Positions 8,781-18,133 are shown, numbered from the stretch's first letter. The stretch is DNA of 64,000 nt from Patulibacter minatonensis DSM 18081 (GCF_000519325.1 NZ_KI912613.1:730935-794934); one strand, 5' to 3'. Made by a program: numbers and translations. Notes: generated from the sequence alone by a model not told the origin.

Positions 8781-8934
8781 TGTGGACCGCTTCGACGGCG
8801 GCGCGGTCGACGGCCTTCTGGCCGCGCTGGTTCGCCACGGCCACGGCACCGAGGAGCGTCACGTTGACGACGAGCCAGGCGGCGAGGAGGACCAGGACGA
8901 TGAGCATGGACCTGATGATGCGCCCACCGCCCAT
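8755..8934 (-). CDS. 59-residue single-span membrane protein
   Basis: The frame runs from ATG (complement of 8932-8934) to TGA (complement of 8755-8757). The N-terminus is MGGGRIIRSM, then a long hydrophobic helix (about 10-34, LIVLVLLAAWLVV), then a short charged tail with NQRGQKAVDR. Third positions are almost all G or C and the protein looks natural, unlike shadow frames. A GGGAG stands 3 bases before the ATG. It is orientated N-in/C-out or the reverse; no family is recognised. The last 13 codons including the stop have been duplicated downstream. Confidence 0.6.
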   Translation of the reverse strand: MGGGRIIRSMLIVLVLLAAWLVVNVTLLGAVAVANQRGQKAVDRAAVEAVHTPVFAAAR

Positions 8935-9020
8935 CGACTCCCGGTCTCCGACCCATCAGATCCGTATCGCCGTACGAACCCGTACCCGACCGCATAGGCG
9001 GACGCCACCACCCCGCTCCG

Positions 9021-9050
9021 CGACCGACCGACCGACCGACCGACCGACCG
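9021..9050. repeat. (CGAC)n tetranucleotide microsatellite
   Basis: Seven and a half uninterrupted copies of CGAC stand in the gap between the small membrane-protein gene and the acyl-CoA ligase gene, where no gene is visible. Such tracts can change length by slippage. Confidence 0.9.
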
Positions 9051-9101
9051 CGATGGTCCCCCGGCCGTGCCCCGCGCAGGGGCGATCCGCGCCGGGTCCC
9101 C

Positions 9102-10646
9102 TCAGGCCGTCGCCTCGGCGTACTGCCGGCGCAGCGCCGGCTTGTCGTGCTTGCCGACCGCGGTCAGCGGGATCGCGTCGACGCGATCGACGGACTTCGG
9201 CGTCATCACGGAGCCCTTACGCTCCTTGACCCAGAGCATCAGCTCCTTGGGGTCGACCTCGCCGTCGGTGACGACGATCGCCTTGACGGCCTCGCCCCAC
9301 TTCTCGTCCGGCACGCCGATCACGCAGACGTCGCGGACCTTCGGGTGCTGGAAGAGGCAGGACTCGACCTCCTTCGGGTACACGTTGAACCCGCCGGAGA
9401 TCAGCATGTCCTTCTTGCGGTCCACGATCCGCAGGAAGCCGCGCGCGTCGACCGTCGCGATGTCGCCGGTGTGGAGCCAGCCGTCGATCAGGGTCTCGGC
9501 CGTCTGCTCGGGCTTGTTCCAGTACTCGAGCATCACGTGGGGCCCGCGGCAGACGATCTCGCCGCGCTCGCCGACCGGGACCTCGTTGCCCTCGTCGTCG
9601 ACGACGCGCACGTCGGCGATCGTCACCGGCTTGCCGCACGACGACAGCACGTCGAGGTCGCCGCGCTCGATCGCGTCGGCGTGGTCCGCGGCGGTGAGCG
9701 CGCAGATCTGGTTCGGGGCCTCGGTCTGGCCGTAGAGCTGCACGAAGATCGGCCCGAGCCGGTCGATCGCCTGCAGGAGCCGCTCGCGGCCCATCGGCGC
9801 GGCGCCGTAGATCACGGTCTGCAGCGACGAGAGGTCGCGCGTCGCGAAGTCCGGGTGGTCGAGCAGCACGTAGAGCATCGTCGGGACGACGAGCATCGAC
9901 GTGATGCGGTCCCGCTCGATCGCCGCGAGCATCTGCGCCGGGTCGAACCCGCCGAGGATCACGTTCGTGCCCCCGCGCATCCAGACGGGGATGCAGAACA
10001 TGCCGCTCGAGTGGGTCAGCGGCGCGGCGTGCGCGAACACCGTGCGGTCGTAGAGGCCCATCTCGAGCGCCTCGGAGAGGAACGACGTCACGAGGCTCTG
10101 CTGGGTGTGCGCGACGCCCTTCGGCCGGCCGGTCGTCCCGCCGGTGTAGAAGATCGCCGCCAGGTCGGCGGGCTCCGGGGCACCGGCGCGCCCCTCGGCG
10201 GGCTGCGCGGCCAGGAGCGCCTGGAAGCCGTCGGGGCCGTCGTCGTCGAGGGACACCAGCCGGACACCCGTCTCGGTCGCGATCCGGCCGGCGCGCTCGG
10301 CGAACGCGCCGTCGTGGACGAGGACCTTCGCCCCGGAGTCGCCGACGATGAACACGTGGTCCTCCTCGGACATGCGCGCGTTCAGCGGCGAGACCGCGAA
10401 GCCCGCCGCGATCGTGCCGTAGAACGCGACGAGGAGGTCGGTGCGGTCGGCCGAGAGGATCGACACGCGGTCGCCCGGCTCCAGCCCGAGGGCGCGGAAG
10501 GCGTGGCCCGCGCGGCGGACGGCCTCCCCGAACGCGCCGAAGGTCAGGCGCGACTCGCCCTCGACGATCGCGTCGCGGTCGACGTACGCCCGGGTGGCCC
10601 GGTCGAGCAGGTCGCCGACGGTCTGGTGGAGCAGCGCGGAGGACAC
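9102..10646 (-). CDS. AMP-forming acyl-CoA synthetase (fatty-acid/aryl CoA ligase)
   Basis: This 514-residue ANL-superfamily enzyme activates a carboxylic acid with ATP to an acyl-AMP and transfers it to CoA. Motifs in order: YTGGTTGRPKGV (P-loop, about 168), YGAAPMGRE, QLYGQTEAPN, GWLHTGD (about 393), DRKKDMLISGGFNVYPKEVE and the C-terminal catalytic Lys in LTAVGKHDK. The GTG start is 7 bases after TAGGCT, a probable -10, suggesting a leaderless transcript. It diverges from two PucR genes across a gap with a perfect palindrome. The substrate cannot be assigned; medium- or long-chain fatty acids or aromatic acids are both possible. Confidence 0.9.
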   Translation of the reverse strand: MSSALLHQTVGDLLDRATRAYVDRDAIVEGESRLTFGAFGEAVRRAGHAFRALGLEPGDRVSILSADRTDLLVAFYGTIAAGFAVSPLNARMSEEDHVFIVGDSGAKVLVHDGAFAERAGRIATETGVRLVSLDDDGPDGFQALLAAQPAEGRAGAPEPADLAAIFYTGGTTGRPKGVAHTQQSLVTSFLSEALEMGLYDRTVFAHAAPLTHSSGMFCIPVWMRGGTNVILGGFDPAQMLAAIERDRITSMLVVPTMLYVLLDHPDFATRDLSSLQTVIYGAAPMGRERLLQAIDRLGPIFVQLYGQTEAPNQICALTAADHADAIERGDLDVLSSCGKPVTIADVRVVDDEGNEVPVGERGEIVCRGPHVMLEYWNKPEQTAETLIDGWLHTGDIATVDARGFLRIVDRKKDMLISGGFNVYPKEVESCLFQHPKVRDVCVIGVPDEKWGEAVKAIVVTDGEVDPKELMLWVKERKGSVMTPKSVDRVDAIPLTAVGKHDKPALRRQYAEATA

Positions 10647-10713
10647 GGGCGCGAGCCTACGTCCGGACGCGCGTGTCGGCCAATGACGTCCCCCGGATCC
10701 CGGAGCCGCTCGC

Positions 10714-10732
10714 GTTCACGACATCCGTGAAC
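10714..10732. promoter_or_regulatory. Perfect palindrome between acyl-CoA ligase and PucR genes
   Basis: GTTCACGACATCCGTGAAC consists of 7-base perfect arms around ACATC. It is placed 68 bases before the ligase start and 172 before the PucR start. A TAGGTT hexamer at 10812-10817 is a plausible -10 box for the PucR gene. Candidate operator for the adjacent regulator. Confidence 0.45.
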
Positions 10733-10903
10733 GGCCGGCCGCCACCGGCCGGACCACCGTCCCTCGGGGCCCATGTGACACGAGCACATGCGCCCGCCCG
10801 CGTGCGCCGCCTAGGTTCGGGACGGAGGTCGGACGCGCGCGGGCGCGGGCGGTGACCTCCGGACCCCGCGGGAGCACGCGGGACCCGACCGACGAGGAGC
10901 GAG

Positions 10904-12163
10904 ATGAGCGGGACGGCGACGACGGAGGCCCCTGACGCGGTGCGGGACGCGGCAGCGGGACTGGACCTCGACCACCTGACGCAGGAGGTGTCCGGGTCCC
11001 TCATGCGCGACGTCTTCGGCGGACGGCGGGCCGACCCGGAGTTCACGGCGCTCGTCGCGCACAGCACCCACGGCAACCTGGCCAACATCCAGGGGGTGTT
11101 CTCGGGCCGGCTGCGGGTCCGCGACACCCGGGCGAGCGACGGTGCCCTCGAGCTCGCGGGCGCGGCCGCCGAGCTGCGGCTGCCGCAGACGATGCTCGAG
11201 CGGGCGTACCGGTCGGGCCAGAACCGCTTCTGGGCCGCGTGGTTCCGCACCGCGAGCGGGCATGCACGCGCGAGCGGCACGCCGCTGGAGACGTACCTCG
11301 GGGATCCGAGCGAGCAGCTCTTCGACTACATCGGCCACGTGCTGGAGCCCGTCGGCGCCCAGTACCAGGCCGTCGCCGCCGAGCAGACGGGCGGCGGCGA
11401 GCTGCTGCGCGAGACCGTCCTGCGACGGATCGCCACCACCTGCGAGGACGTGCCGGCGGACGAGGTCGAGCGCGTCCTCGGATACCCCGTCCTCGGCCAT
11501 CACGCCTACGTGATCGCCCGCATCGCCGGTCCCGCGGTGCCCGACGCGCTCCAGGCCGACCTCCGGCGCGCGGCCGGCGCCGTGGCCGTCCTGCCGTTCC
11601 GCGAGAGCCTGGGGAGCTGGGGCGTCTGGCTCGCGCTGCGCGACCCCGCCGGCCCCGCGGTCTCCGCCCGGGTGCGGCGCGCGCTCGAGGCCTCCGGCAT
11701 CATCGCCGCCGTCGCGGCCGGCGGGGACGGCGTCCAGGGGATGCGGGCCGCCCGCACCGCCACCGACCGCGTCGCCCGCGTCCAGCGCGCGCTCGGCGAC
11801 GTCCCCCGCGTGGTCTGCGACCAGGACGTCCGGCTCGAGACGCTGCTGCTCGACGACCCGGAGCGCGCCGACGGCTTCGTCCGGGCCGAGCTCGGTCCCC
11901 TGGCCGTGCACGACGAGCGCGCCGAGCGCCTGCGGAGCACCCTGCTGACGTGGCTCTCCACCGGGTCCCACGTCTCCGCCGCCGCGACCCTCGGGGTGCA
12001 CGAGCACACCATCCGCAACCGCATCCGCGAGATCGAGGCGCTGCTGGGCCTCCCCGTGTCCGGCCGCCGCGCGGAGCTCCAGGTGGCGCTCCGGCTCCAC
12101 CGCGTGTCGCCGGCGCCGGCGGGCCCCGGATCCCCCGAGGCCCCGACGGCCGCGGGCGGCTGA
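10904..12163 (+). CDS. PucR-type transcriptional regulator (2 of 5)
   Basis: The protein has 419 residues and starts at an ATG behind GAGGAGCG. The N-terminal sensor region contains QTMLERAYRSGQNRFWAAW. The C-terminal PucR-type HTH (about 345-400) reads LLTWLSTGSH, ATLGVHEHTIRNRIREIEALLG. It is followed with a 1-base stop/start overlap (TGATG) by another PucR gene, so the two are co-transcribed. It diverges from the acyl-CoA ligase, a natural target. The effector is unknown. Confidence 0.88.
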   Translation: MSGTATTEAPDAVRDAAAGLDLDHLTQEVSGSLMRDVFGGRRADPEFTALVAHSTHGNLANIQGVFSGRLRVRDTRASDGALELAGAAAELRLPQTMLERAYRSGQNRFWAAWFRTASGHARASGTPLETYLGDPSEQLFDYIGHVLEPVGAQYQAVAAEQTGGGELLRETVLRRIATTCEDVPADEVERVLGYPVLGHHAYVIARIAGPAVPDALQADLRRAAGAVAVLPFRESLGSWGVWLALRDPAGPAVSARVRRALEASGIIAAVAAGGDGVQGMRAARTATDRVARVQRALGDVPRVVCDQDVRLETLLLDDPERADGFVRAELGPLAVHDERAERLRSTLLTWLSTGSHVSAAATLGVHEHTIRNRIREIEALLGLPVSGRRAELQVALRLHRVSPAPAGPGSPEAPTAAGG

Positions 12164-13458
12164 TGGCGACCCCCGGCCCCATCGCCCACCGCCCTGCGAC
12201 CGGCGCCGCGTCGTCCCCGACCGTCGTGCAGGAGCTGCTCGCCGCCCTGACGTCCGGTGGCGTCGAGCACGGGCGCCTGATGGCCACCACGGTCCACGAG
12301 CGGATCCCCGAGCTCGGGAACGTCCCCGAGCAGCGGGCGATGTTCGCCGAGACGGAGGCGAGCTGCCGGGCGAACGTCACCGAGATCCTGCGGCTCCTGG
12401 AGTCCGGGCTGCCGGTCTCCGACGTCGACGTGCCCGACGCCGCCCGCGACTACGCGGTCTCGCTCGTGCACCGGCGGATCCCGCTGGCGGTCCTGCTCCG
12501 GGCCTACCGCGTGGGTCAGAACCACCTGTGGACGACCTTCGCCGAGCGCCTGCGGACGGTCCGTGGCGACGACCCCGCCACGGTGGGGGCGATGGAGGCG
12601 ATCGCCGCGCTCCTGTTCGAGTACGTCGACCGGGTCTCCGACGAGCTCGCCGAGATCTACCAGCAGGAGCGCGACCAGTGGATCCGCAGCGCCTCGGCGG
12701 TCCGCGTCGAGACCGTCCGCGAGCTCCTCGCCGGCCGGCCGGTGGACGTCGACGTCGCCTCGCAGCGCCTGGGCCACGAGCTCCGCGGACGACACCTCGC
12801 GATGATCGTGTCCGCCGCGCCGTCGCAGGACGCGCTGCCCGCCCCCGGTGCCCTCGAGCGTGCCGCGACGGCCGCGGCGCTCGCGGCCGGGTGCACGGAG
12901 CCGCTGCTCGTGCCGGCCGGCACCTCCGTCCTGTGGGCCTGGGCGACGCCGGGGGAGCTGCCCGATCCGGACGTCCTCGCGCGGCTCGAGGCGCACGGCC
13001 CGGGCGACGGCCTGCGCCTGGCGATCGGCCGGCCGGGCGTCGGGGCCGCGGGGTTCCGGGTGTCGCACGAGGAGGCCCGGCACGCGGCCGAGCTCTGCGC
13101 CGACGTCGGCCGCGCCACGGCGTCGTACCGGTCCCTCGAGCTCCTGTCGCTGCTGACCGCCGACTTCGAGCGCAGCCGCCGGTTCGTGCTGCGCGAACTG
13201 GGGCCGCTCGCCGGGGAGGACGACGCGACGGCCCGGCTGCGCGAGACCGCCCTGGCGTTCCTCGACCACAGCGGCAGCCACCTCGCCGCCGCGCGGGCGC
13301 TCCACCTGCACAAGAACACGGTCTACACGCGGGTCCGCCGGGCCGAGCGGGCCCTCGGGTCGCCGGTCGTCCCCGGCCGCGTGGCCCTGCACGCCGCGCT
13401 GGCCCTCGCGGTGGCGATGCCCGACCGGGTGATCCGCGCGGCGCCCGGCGAGGCGTGA
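12163..13458 (+). CDS. PucR-type transcriptional regulator (3 of 5)
   Basis: This 431-residue protein starts at the ATG sharing one base with the upstream stop. The N-terminal half carries LVHRRIPLAVLLRAYRVGQN and LLFEYVDRVSDELAEIYQ. The C-terminal HTH reads LAFLDHSGSHLAAARAL, LHKNTVYTRVRRAERALG. Its closest relative in the window is the convergent gene at 13492-14802, which shares long stretches (LVHRRxPLAVLLRxYRVGQNHLW). The two look like an inverted, tail-to-tail duplication only 33 bases apart. Confidence 0.88.
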   Translation: MATPGPIAHRPATGAASSPTVVQELLAALTSGGVEHGRLMATTVHERIPELGNVPEQRAMFAETEASCRANVTEILRLLESGLPVSDVDVPDAARDYAVSLVHRRIPLAVLLRAYRVGQNHLWTTFAERLRTVRGDDPATVGAMEAIAALLFEYVDRVSDELAEIYQQERDQWIRSASAVRVETVRELLAGRPVDVDVASQRLGHELRGRHLAMIVSAAPSQDALPAPGALERAATAAALAAGCTEPLLVPAGTSVLWAWATPGELPDPDVLARLEAHGPGDGLRLAIGRPGVGAAGFRVSHEEARHAAELCADVGRATASYRSLELLSLLTADFERSRRFVLRELGPLAGEDDATARLRETALAFLDHSGSHLAAARALHLHKNTVYTRVRRAERALGSPVVPGRVALHAALALAVAMPDRVIRAAPGEA

Positions 13459-13491
13459 CCGCGACCCGGTGTCCTGCCGCGCCCCGGAGTC

Positions 13492-14802
13492 CTAGCGCGG
13501 CCCGGGGAGCAGCCGGTCCGGGAGCGCCACGGCGAGCCGCAGGGCGTCCTGCAGCGCCGCGTCGCCGACCACGACGGGCCGGCCGAGCAGCCGCTCCGCG
13601 CGTCGCACGCGGGTGTAGACGGTGTTCTTGTGGAGGTGCTTCGCACGGGCGGCGGCGGTGTGGCTGCCCCCGTGCTCGAGGAACGCGAGCGTCGTCTCGC
13701 GCAGGCCGGCGGTGCCCGCCCCCGGGTCGGCCAGCGGCCCGAGCTGGCGGAGCACGAACCGGCGGCTGCGCTCCAGGTCGGCGATCAGCAGCGAGAGGAG
13801 CTCGATCGTGCGGTAGGACGCGACCTTCCGGCACGACGGGTCCTCCACGGCGACGAGGTCGGCGGTCAGCCGGGCCTCCTCGTGCCCGGAGCGGAAGCCG
13901 TCCAGGCCGACGCCGGGATGCCCGGCGCAGAGCCGCACGCCTGCGGGCGGCACGTGGGCCTCCGCGCGCTCGAGGGCCTCGTCGTCCGTCCACTCGCCGA
14001 GGCCGATCCAGGCCCACAGCGTCGTGCGGCCGACGGGCACGAGCAGCGTGTCGCCGGCGCCGAGCGCCCCGACCAGCCCGAGCACCGCCGACGCGAGCAC
14101 CTGCCCGTCGTCCGGGGTGTCCAGCGTCGCCACGACCGCGAGGTGCCGGCCGCGCAGCTCGTAGCCTGCGCGGCGCGACGCGACGCCGACGTCGACGTCC
14201 TCGCCGGCGAGGATCTCGAGCACGGTGTCGCGACGGACCGACGCCGGGCTGCGGACCCAGCGCTCGAGCTCGTCCTGGTAGATCGTGACGAGCTGGTCGC
14301 TCAGGTGGTCGACGTACTCGAAGAGCAGGTTCTCGATCGTCGCCAGCGCGACCGTCGCGGACGGGTCGTCGCCGGCCGCGTCGCGGAGCAGCACCGCGAA
14401 CTCCCGCCACAGGTGATTCTGGCCCACCCGGTAGCCGCGCAGCAGCACCGCGAGCGGGAGCCGGCGGTGGACGAGGCTGAGCACGTAGTCGCGAGCGGGG
14501 TCGGAGACCTCGACGGACTCGACCGGCAGCCGGCCCGTGAGGACGCGCACGATCTCCGTGACGTTCGCGGTGCAGCTCGCCGCGGTCTCGGGCAGCAGGT
14601 CCGGCGCGGCCATGAGCTCGGGGATCCGCTGGTGCAGGGCCTCCGCCATGCGGGTGCCGTGCCCGGCGGCGTCCCCGGACGCGAGGACGGCGAGGAGCCG
14701 CGGCGGGATCGGCTCGGCCGCCGCCCCGGTCGCGTCCCGCGCGCCGACGGCGGCCAGGGGCGCCGCCGGCTCCACCGGGACGTGACGGGCGGCGGGCCTC
14801 AC
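13492..14802 (-). CDS. PucR-type transcriptional regulator (4 of 5)
   Basis: The protein has about 436 residues. The start chosen is the GTG that overlaps the stop of the upstream FAD-enzyme gene by 4 bases; another GTG ten codons later is possible. Sensor-region helices (LPLAVLLRGYRVGQNHLW) and the C-terminal HTH (GGSHTAAARAKHLHKNTVYTR) are clear. It is coupled to the desaturase-like/DUF3556 pair, which it may regulate, and is convergent with its close paralog at 12163. Confidence 0.85.
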   Translation of the reverse strand: MRPAARHVPVEPAAPLAAVGARDATGAAAEPIPPRLLAVLASGDAAGHGTRMAEALHQRIPELMAAPDLLPETAASCTANVTEIVRVLTGRLPVESVEVSDPARDYVLSLVHRRLPLAVLLRGYRVGQNHLWREFAVLLRDAAGDDPSATVALATIENLLFEYVDHLSDQLVTIYQDELERWVRSPASVRRDTVLEILAGEDVDVGVASRRAGYELRGRHLAVVATLDTPDDGQVLASAVLGLVGALGAGDTLLVPVGRTTLWAWIGLGEWTDDEALERAEAHVPPAGVRLCAGHPGVGLDGFRSGHEEARLTADLVAVEDPSCRKVASYRTIELLSLLIADLERSRRFVLRQLGPLADPGAGTAGLRETTLAFLEHGGSHTAAARAKHLHKNTVYTRVRRAERLLGRPVVVGDAALQDALRLAVALPDRLLPGPR

Positions 14803-16223
14803 GACGCCGGCGCGCCGATCCGCCGCAGCGCCGACCGCGCCGCGTTGAAGCCGCACATCCCGTGCGCGCCGGCCCCGGGCGGGGTCGCCGCGGAGCAGAT
14901 GAAGAGGCCGGGCGCGCCGAGCGCGTAGGGGTCGAGCGCCGCGCGTGGCCGGAAGACCATCTGGAGCGGATCGTTCGAGCCGGTGATCGTGTCGCCGCCC
15001 ACGAAGTTCGCGTTGTAGTCGACGGTCTGCGCGACCGTGCGCACGGCGCGCCCCACGATGCGGTCGCGGAAGCCTGGGGCGAAGCGCTCGATCTGTGCCT
15101 CGATCGCGGCCGTCGCGTCGCCGGTCCAGCCGGAGGGCACGTGAGCGTAGCTGTAGATCGGGTGGACGTCGCCCTGGGACCGCGTCGGGTCCGCCAGGTA
15201 CTGCTGGCAGAGCAGGACGAACGGCCGGTCGGGCATCCGGCCGCGGTGGAGGTCCCGCTCGGTCGCCGCGATCTCCTGCAGGTCGCCGCCGACGTGGACC
15301 GTGCCCGCGCGGCGCGTCGGCTCGTACGTCCACGGGACGCCGCCCTCCACGGCGAACTCGACCTTGAACGTGCCGGGGCCGTGCCGGTACTTCCGCAGGG
15401 CGCGCGCGACGCGGGGAGGGATCCGGGTGCCGGCGATGTCCGCCGCCGCGGCCGGCGCGACGTCGAGCATCACGATCTCCGGCCCACCGAGCTCGTCGAG
15501 CGAGCCGACGCGGACGCCGGTCTCGAACGTCGCGCCGTGGGACCGCGCGAGGGAGATCATCGCGTCGGTGATCGCCCGCGACCCGCCCTCGGCGACCGGC
15601 CAGCCGTAGCGGTGCGCGGCCGTGCCGAGCGCGACGCCGATCGCGGCGGACAGGGGGCTCGAGAGCGGGCGCAGCGCATGGGCCGCCACGCCGGCGAACA
15701 GCGCCCGGGCCTCCGGCGTCGACCAGCGGCGCGCGAGCACCGCGGCCGGCAGCCCGGAGTACGCGCCGAAGCGCGCCATCTTGATCGGGTGCGACGGCAT
15801 CCGGACCATCGGCTGCGTGAAGTCCTCGACGATGTCGTCGAAGCGCTCGGTCAGGCGGCCGAAGACCTTGTCCCACGCCTTGCCGTCCTTCCCGAGCCCG
15901 GCCGCGGTCTCCGCGACCGAGCGGTACGCCGCGGCGCCGCCGCCCCCGTCCAGCGGGTGCGCGTACTCGACGTCCGCCCACTTCCACGTCAGCCCGTGGG
16001 CGCCGAGGTCGAACGCCTGCGAGAAGGCGTTGTCGACCGCCAACGGGTGCGCGGCGGAGCACTCGTCGTGGAGCACCCCCGGCACCGTGAGCTCGCTCGT
16101 GCGGGTGCCGCCCCCGAGGCGGTCGGACGCCTCGAGGACCGTGACCTCGACGCCGGCGGCGGCGAGGGTGACGGCTGCGGCGAGCCCGTTGGGCCCGCTG
16201 CCGACCACCGTCGCGCGGGTCAT
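14799..16223 (-). CDS. FAD-dependent oxidoreductase, phytoene-desaturase-like
   Basis: This 474-residue protein begins with a dinucleotide-binding motif (VVGSGPNGLAAAVTLAAAG) followed by VLEASDRLGGGTRT. It ends with the CrtI/amine-oxidase-type C-terminal FAD motif (LFICSAATPPGAGAHGMCGF). These are the hallmarks of the NAD(P)/FAD desaturase/isomerase superfamily. No phytoene synthase or other carotenoid gene is nearby, so carotenoid desaturation is not supported. It starts inside the stop of the DUF3556-type gene (ATGA overlap) and overlaps the next PucR gene, giving a three-gene unit. A lipid or polyprenyl substrate is a guess. Confidence 0.85.
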   Translation of the reverse strand: MTRATVVGSGPNGLAAAVTLAAAGVEVTVLEASDRLGGGTRTSELTVPGVLHDECSAAHPLAVDNAFSQAFDLGAHGLTWKWADVEYAHPLDGGGGAAAYRSVAETAAGLGKDGKAWDKVFGRLTERFDDIVEDFTQPMVRMPSHPIKMARFGAYSGLPAAVLARRWSTPEARALFAGVAAHALRPLSSPLSAAIGVALGTAAHRYGWPVAEGGSRAITDAMISLARSHGATFETGVRVGSLDELGGPEIVMLDVAPAAAADIAGTRIPPRVARALRKYRHGPGTFKVEFAVEGGVPWTYEPTRRAGTVHVGGDLQEIAATERDLHRGRMPDRPFVLLCQQYLADPTRSQGDVHPIYSYAHVPSGWTGDATAAIEAQIERFAPGFRDRIVGRAVRTVAQTVDYNANFVGGDTITGSNDPLQMVFRPRAALDPYALGAPGLFICSAATPPGAGAHGMCGFNAARSALRRIGAPAS

Positions 16224-18133
16224 GCGGTGACGGGCTCCCCGCCGGCCGCCGCGCCGCCCTGTGGCGTGCTCGCCCCGGCCTGCACCTGCCCGTTCTGCGA
16301 CTGGCCGGCCTCGGCCCGCCGGCGCTCGACGGCCTCGCCCGATCCGCCGCGGCCGCCGGGGTGGCTGACGCGCTCGTAGCCGTCCATCTTCCAGTCGACC
16401 TGCGTCGGGATCGGGCCGTCGGGCAGCCACGGCTGCGCCTCGACGCAGTCCTTCACCGACCAGCTGCCGCGCTCGACGACGCCGACGGCCGCGTCGATCA
16501 CGCGGTACTGCTGGCGCCCGTTGCCGTACGGCTCGGACTCCACCCAGACGACGATGAACTCGCCCGGCGCGAAGTTGCAGCGCCGCTGCAACGCGGCGAT
16601 CAGGCGCTCGTCGTGCAGGTGGCCCTCGCCGAAGTTCCAGCCGATGCAGGCGTTCGTGGCGAACTCGGCCTCGCGCAGGTCGTACCGGTCGATGTCGTCA
16701 CCGAGGGTGTTGATCATCACCGAGTTCATGCCGCGGCCCTGGCTGTGCAGGGAGCGCCAGCCGAGCAGCTGCTGCAGGACGACGGTGCCCTCGTCCTTGC
16801 CGTACTCGGCCTCGAGCTGGTCCTGCTGCATGAGCGACGCCTTCTTGACGTGGTCGTTCAGCTTCTGCTCGGCGCCCGGCGCCAGCGCCCACATGCCCGA
16901 CGCCCAGTTGCCGGCGTACTGCCGCAGCGCGGGGAGGAACGAGATCTGGTCCGGGCGGATGTTGCCCCAGATCGGGAAGAGCACCATGCCGACGACCGTG
17001 AGGATGAGGAGGCCGGTGTCCATGTCCGCCAGGCCGTATCCGACGTCGGACCCGTGCTCGAGGAACAGGTAGCCGATCAGGAACATGAACATGATGTTCC
17101 ACTCGATCGGCGTCGCCAGCGGGAAGCAGCTGATGATGAAGACGCAGTAGCCGAGCATGATGATCGCCGCGATCACGGTGATCGTCTTGTTCGTCGAGAA
17201 CAGCAGGATCAGCGGGACGATGATCTCGAACGCGGTGCCCGGGATCTCCGCCATGAACTTCGCCTGCTTCGAGGGCCGCAGGTCGTTCGGGAAGTCGGCG
17301 TACTGCGCGCGCTTGAACGCTCGCGAGGGGAGCCACGGCGTGTTCGAGACCATCGGCGGGATGACGAGCGGGAAGTGCTTCGTGAGCTTCGAGAAGCCCG
17401 CGCCGACCCAGACGGCGACGATGAGGATCTTGGCGGCGACGACCATGTCGACGAACGGGAAGAACGCGAAGAAGATCAGGGCCGGCAGGTACTGCTCGGA
17501 GCGCGCGGCGAGGAAGACGATCTTGTCGCGGAGGCCCATCAGGACGAGGAGGACGATGATCGGGATCACCGACGCCATCGCCATCAGGCCCTCGTTGTCC
17601 GAGCCGACCATGCGGGAGAGCTCGTCGTCGTACTGGCCGGGGATCGCGATCGCCGCGATGTAGCTGACGATCAGCAGCGTGTAGAGCCCGACGTCGACGA
17701 TCGTGCGCTCGTCGCCCTTCGTGAACGGCACCCTGTCCTCCCACGGCGGGAGGCGGATCGTGCCCAGGCGGAAGTAGTGCCGGAAGCCCGCGGTGAACGG
17801 CTTGAAGTGCCCGGAGAGCGGGCCCCAGGAGCCGCCCATGCCGAGCGACTCGATGAGCAGCATCCAGACGATGAGCTTCTGCCAGACGATCGCCTGGTCG
17901 AACCACTCCGACGGCTTGAACGGGTTGAGGTCCGACGTCAGCGTCGCCGCGAGGATGCCGCACCCGACGGTGAACAGGATCATCCGGAACAGGTAGATGA
18001 ACATGACCATCTTGGGCGCGCCGAAGCCGTACTCCGCCCAGTGCCGCGAGAGGACCTTCAGCCGTTCGCGGTACGGCATGTGCAGGAACGTCGGCGGATC
18101 GACGGGTGGGAAGTTCCCGGTGGTCAGGGGCAT
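16220..18133 (-). CDS. DUF3556-type polytopic membrane protein
   Basis: This 637-residue protein starts MPLTTGNFPPVDP. It has about nine to eleven hydrophobic helices between residues 40 and 430 and a soluble C-terminal domain (450-590) ending in a Gly/Ala/Gln-rich tail. The sequence (FLHMPYRERLKVLSRHWAEY, GGSWGPLSGHFKPF, LGYCVFIISCFPLATPIEWN) matches what I know of the mycobacterial DUF3556 transmembrane family, which has no assigned function. The 4-base overlap with the FAD enzyme implies a membrane oxidoreductase pair. The C-terminal tail beyond about 590 is longer than needed for the family. Confidence 0.8.
   Translation of the reverse strand: MPLTTGNFPPVDPPTFLHMPYRERLKVLSRHWAEYGFGAPKMVMFIYLFRMILFTVGCGILAATLTSDLNPFKPSEWFDQAIVWQKLIVWMLLIESLGMGGSWGPLSGHFKPFTAGFRHYFRLGTIRLPPWEDRVPFTKGDERTIVDVGLYTLLIVSYIAAIAIPGQYDDELSRMVGSDNEGLMAMASVIPIIVLLVLMGLRDKIVFLAARSEQYLPALIFFAFFPFVDMVVAAKILIVAVWVGAGFSKLTKHFPLVIPPMVSNTPWLPSRAFKRAQYADFPNDLRPSKQAKFMAEIPGTAFEIIVPLILLFSTNKTITVIAAIIMLGYCVFIISCFPLATPIEWNIMFMFLIGYLFLEHGSDVGYGLADMDTGLLILTVVGMVLFPIWGNIRPDQISFLPALRQYAGNWASGMWALAPGAEQKLNDHVKKASLMQQDQLEAEYGKDEGTVVLQQLLGWRSLHSQGRGMNSVMINTLGDDIDRYDLREAEFATNACIGWNFGEGHLHDERLIAALQRRCNFAPGEFIVVWVESEPYGNGRQQYRVIDAAVGVVERGSWSVKDCVEAQPWLPDGPIPTQVDWKMDGYERVSHPGGRGGSGEAVERRRAEAGQSQNGQVQAGASTPQGGAAAGGEPVTA

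Noticed and set aside
14799-16223. Phytoene desaturase in a carotenoid pathway.
   Set aside because: The superfamily match is clear, but no phytoene synthase, cyclase or other carotenoid gene is nearby and the partner is a DUF3556-type protein.
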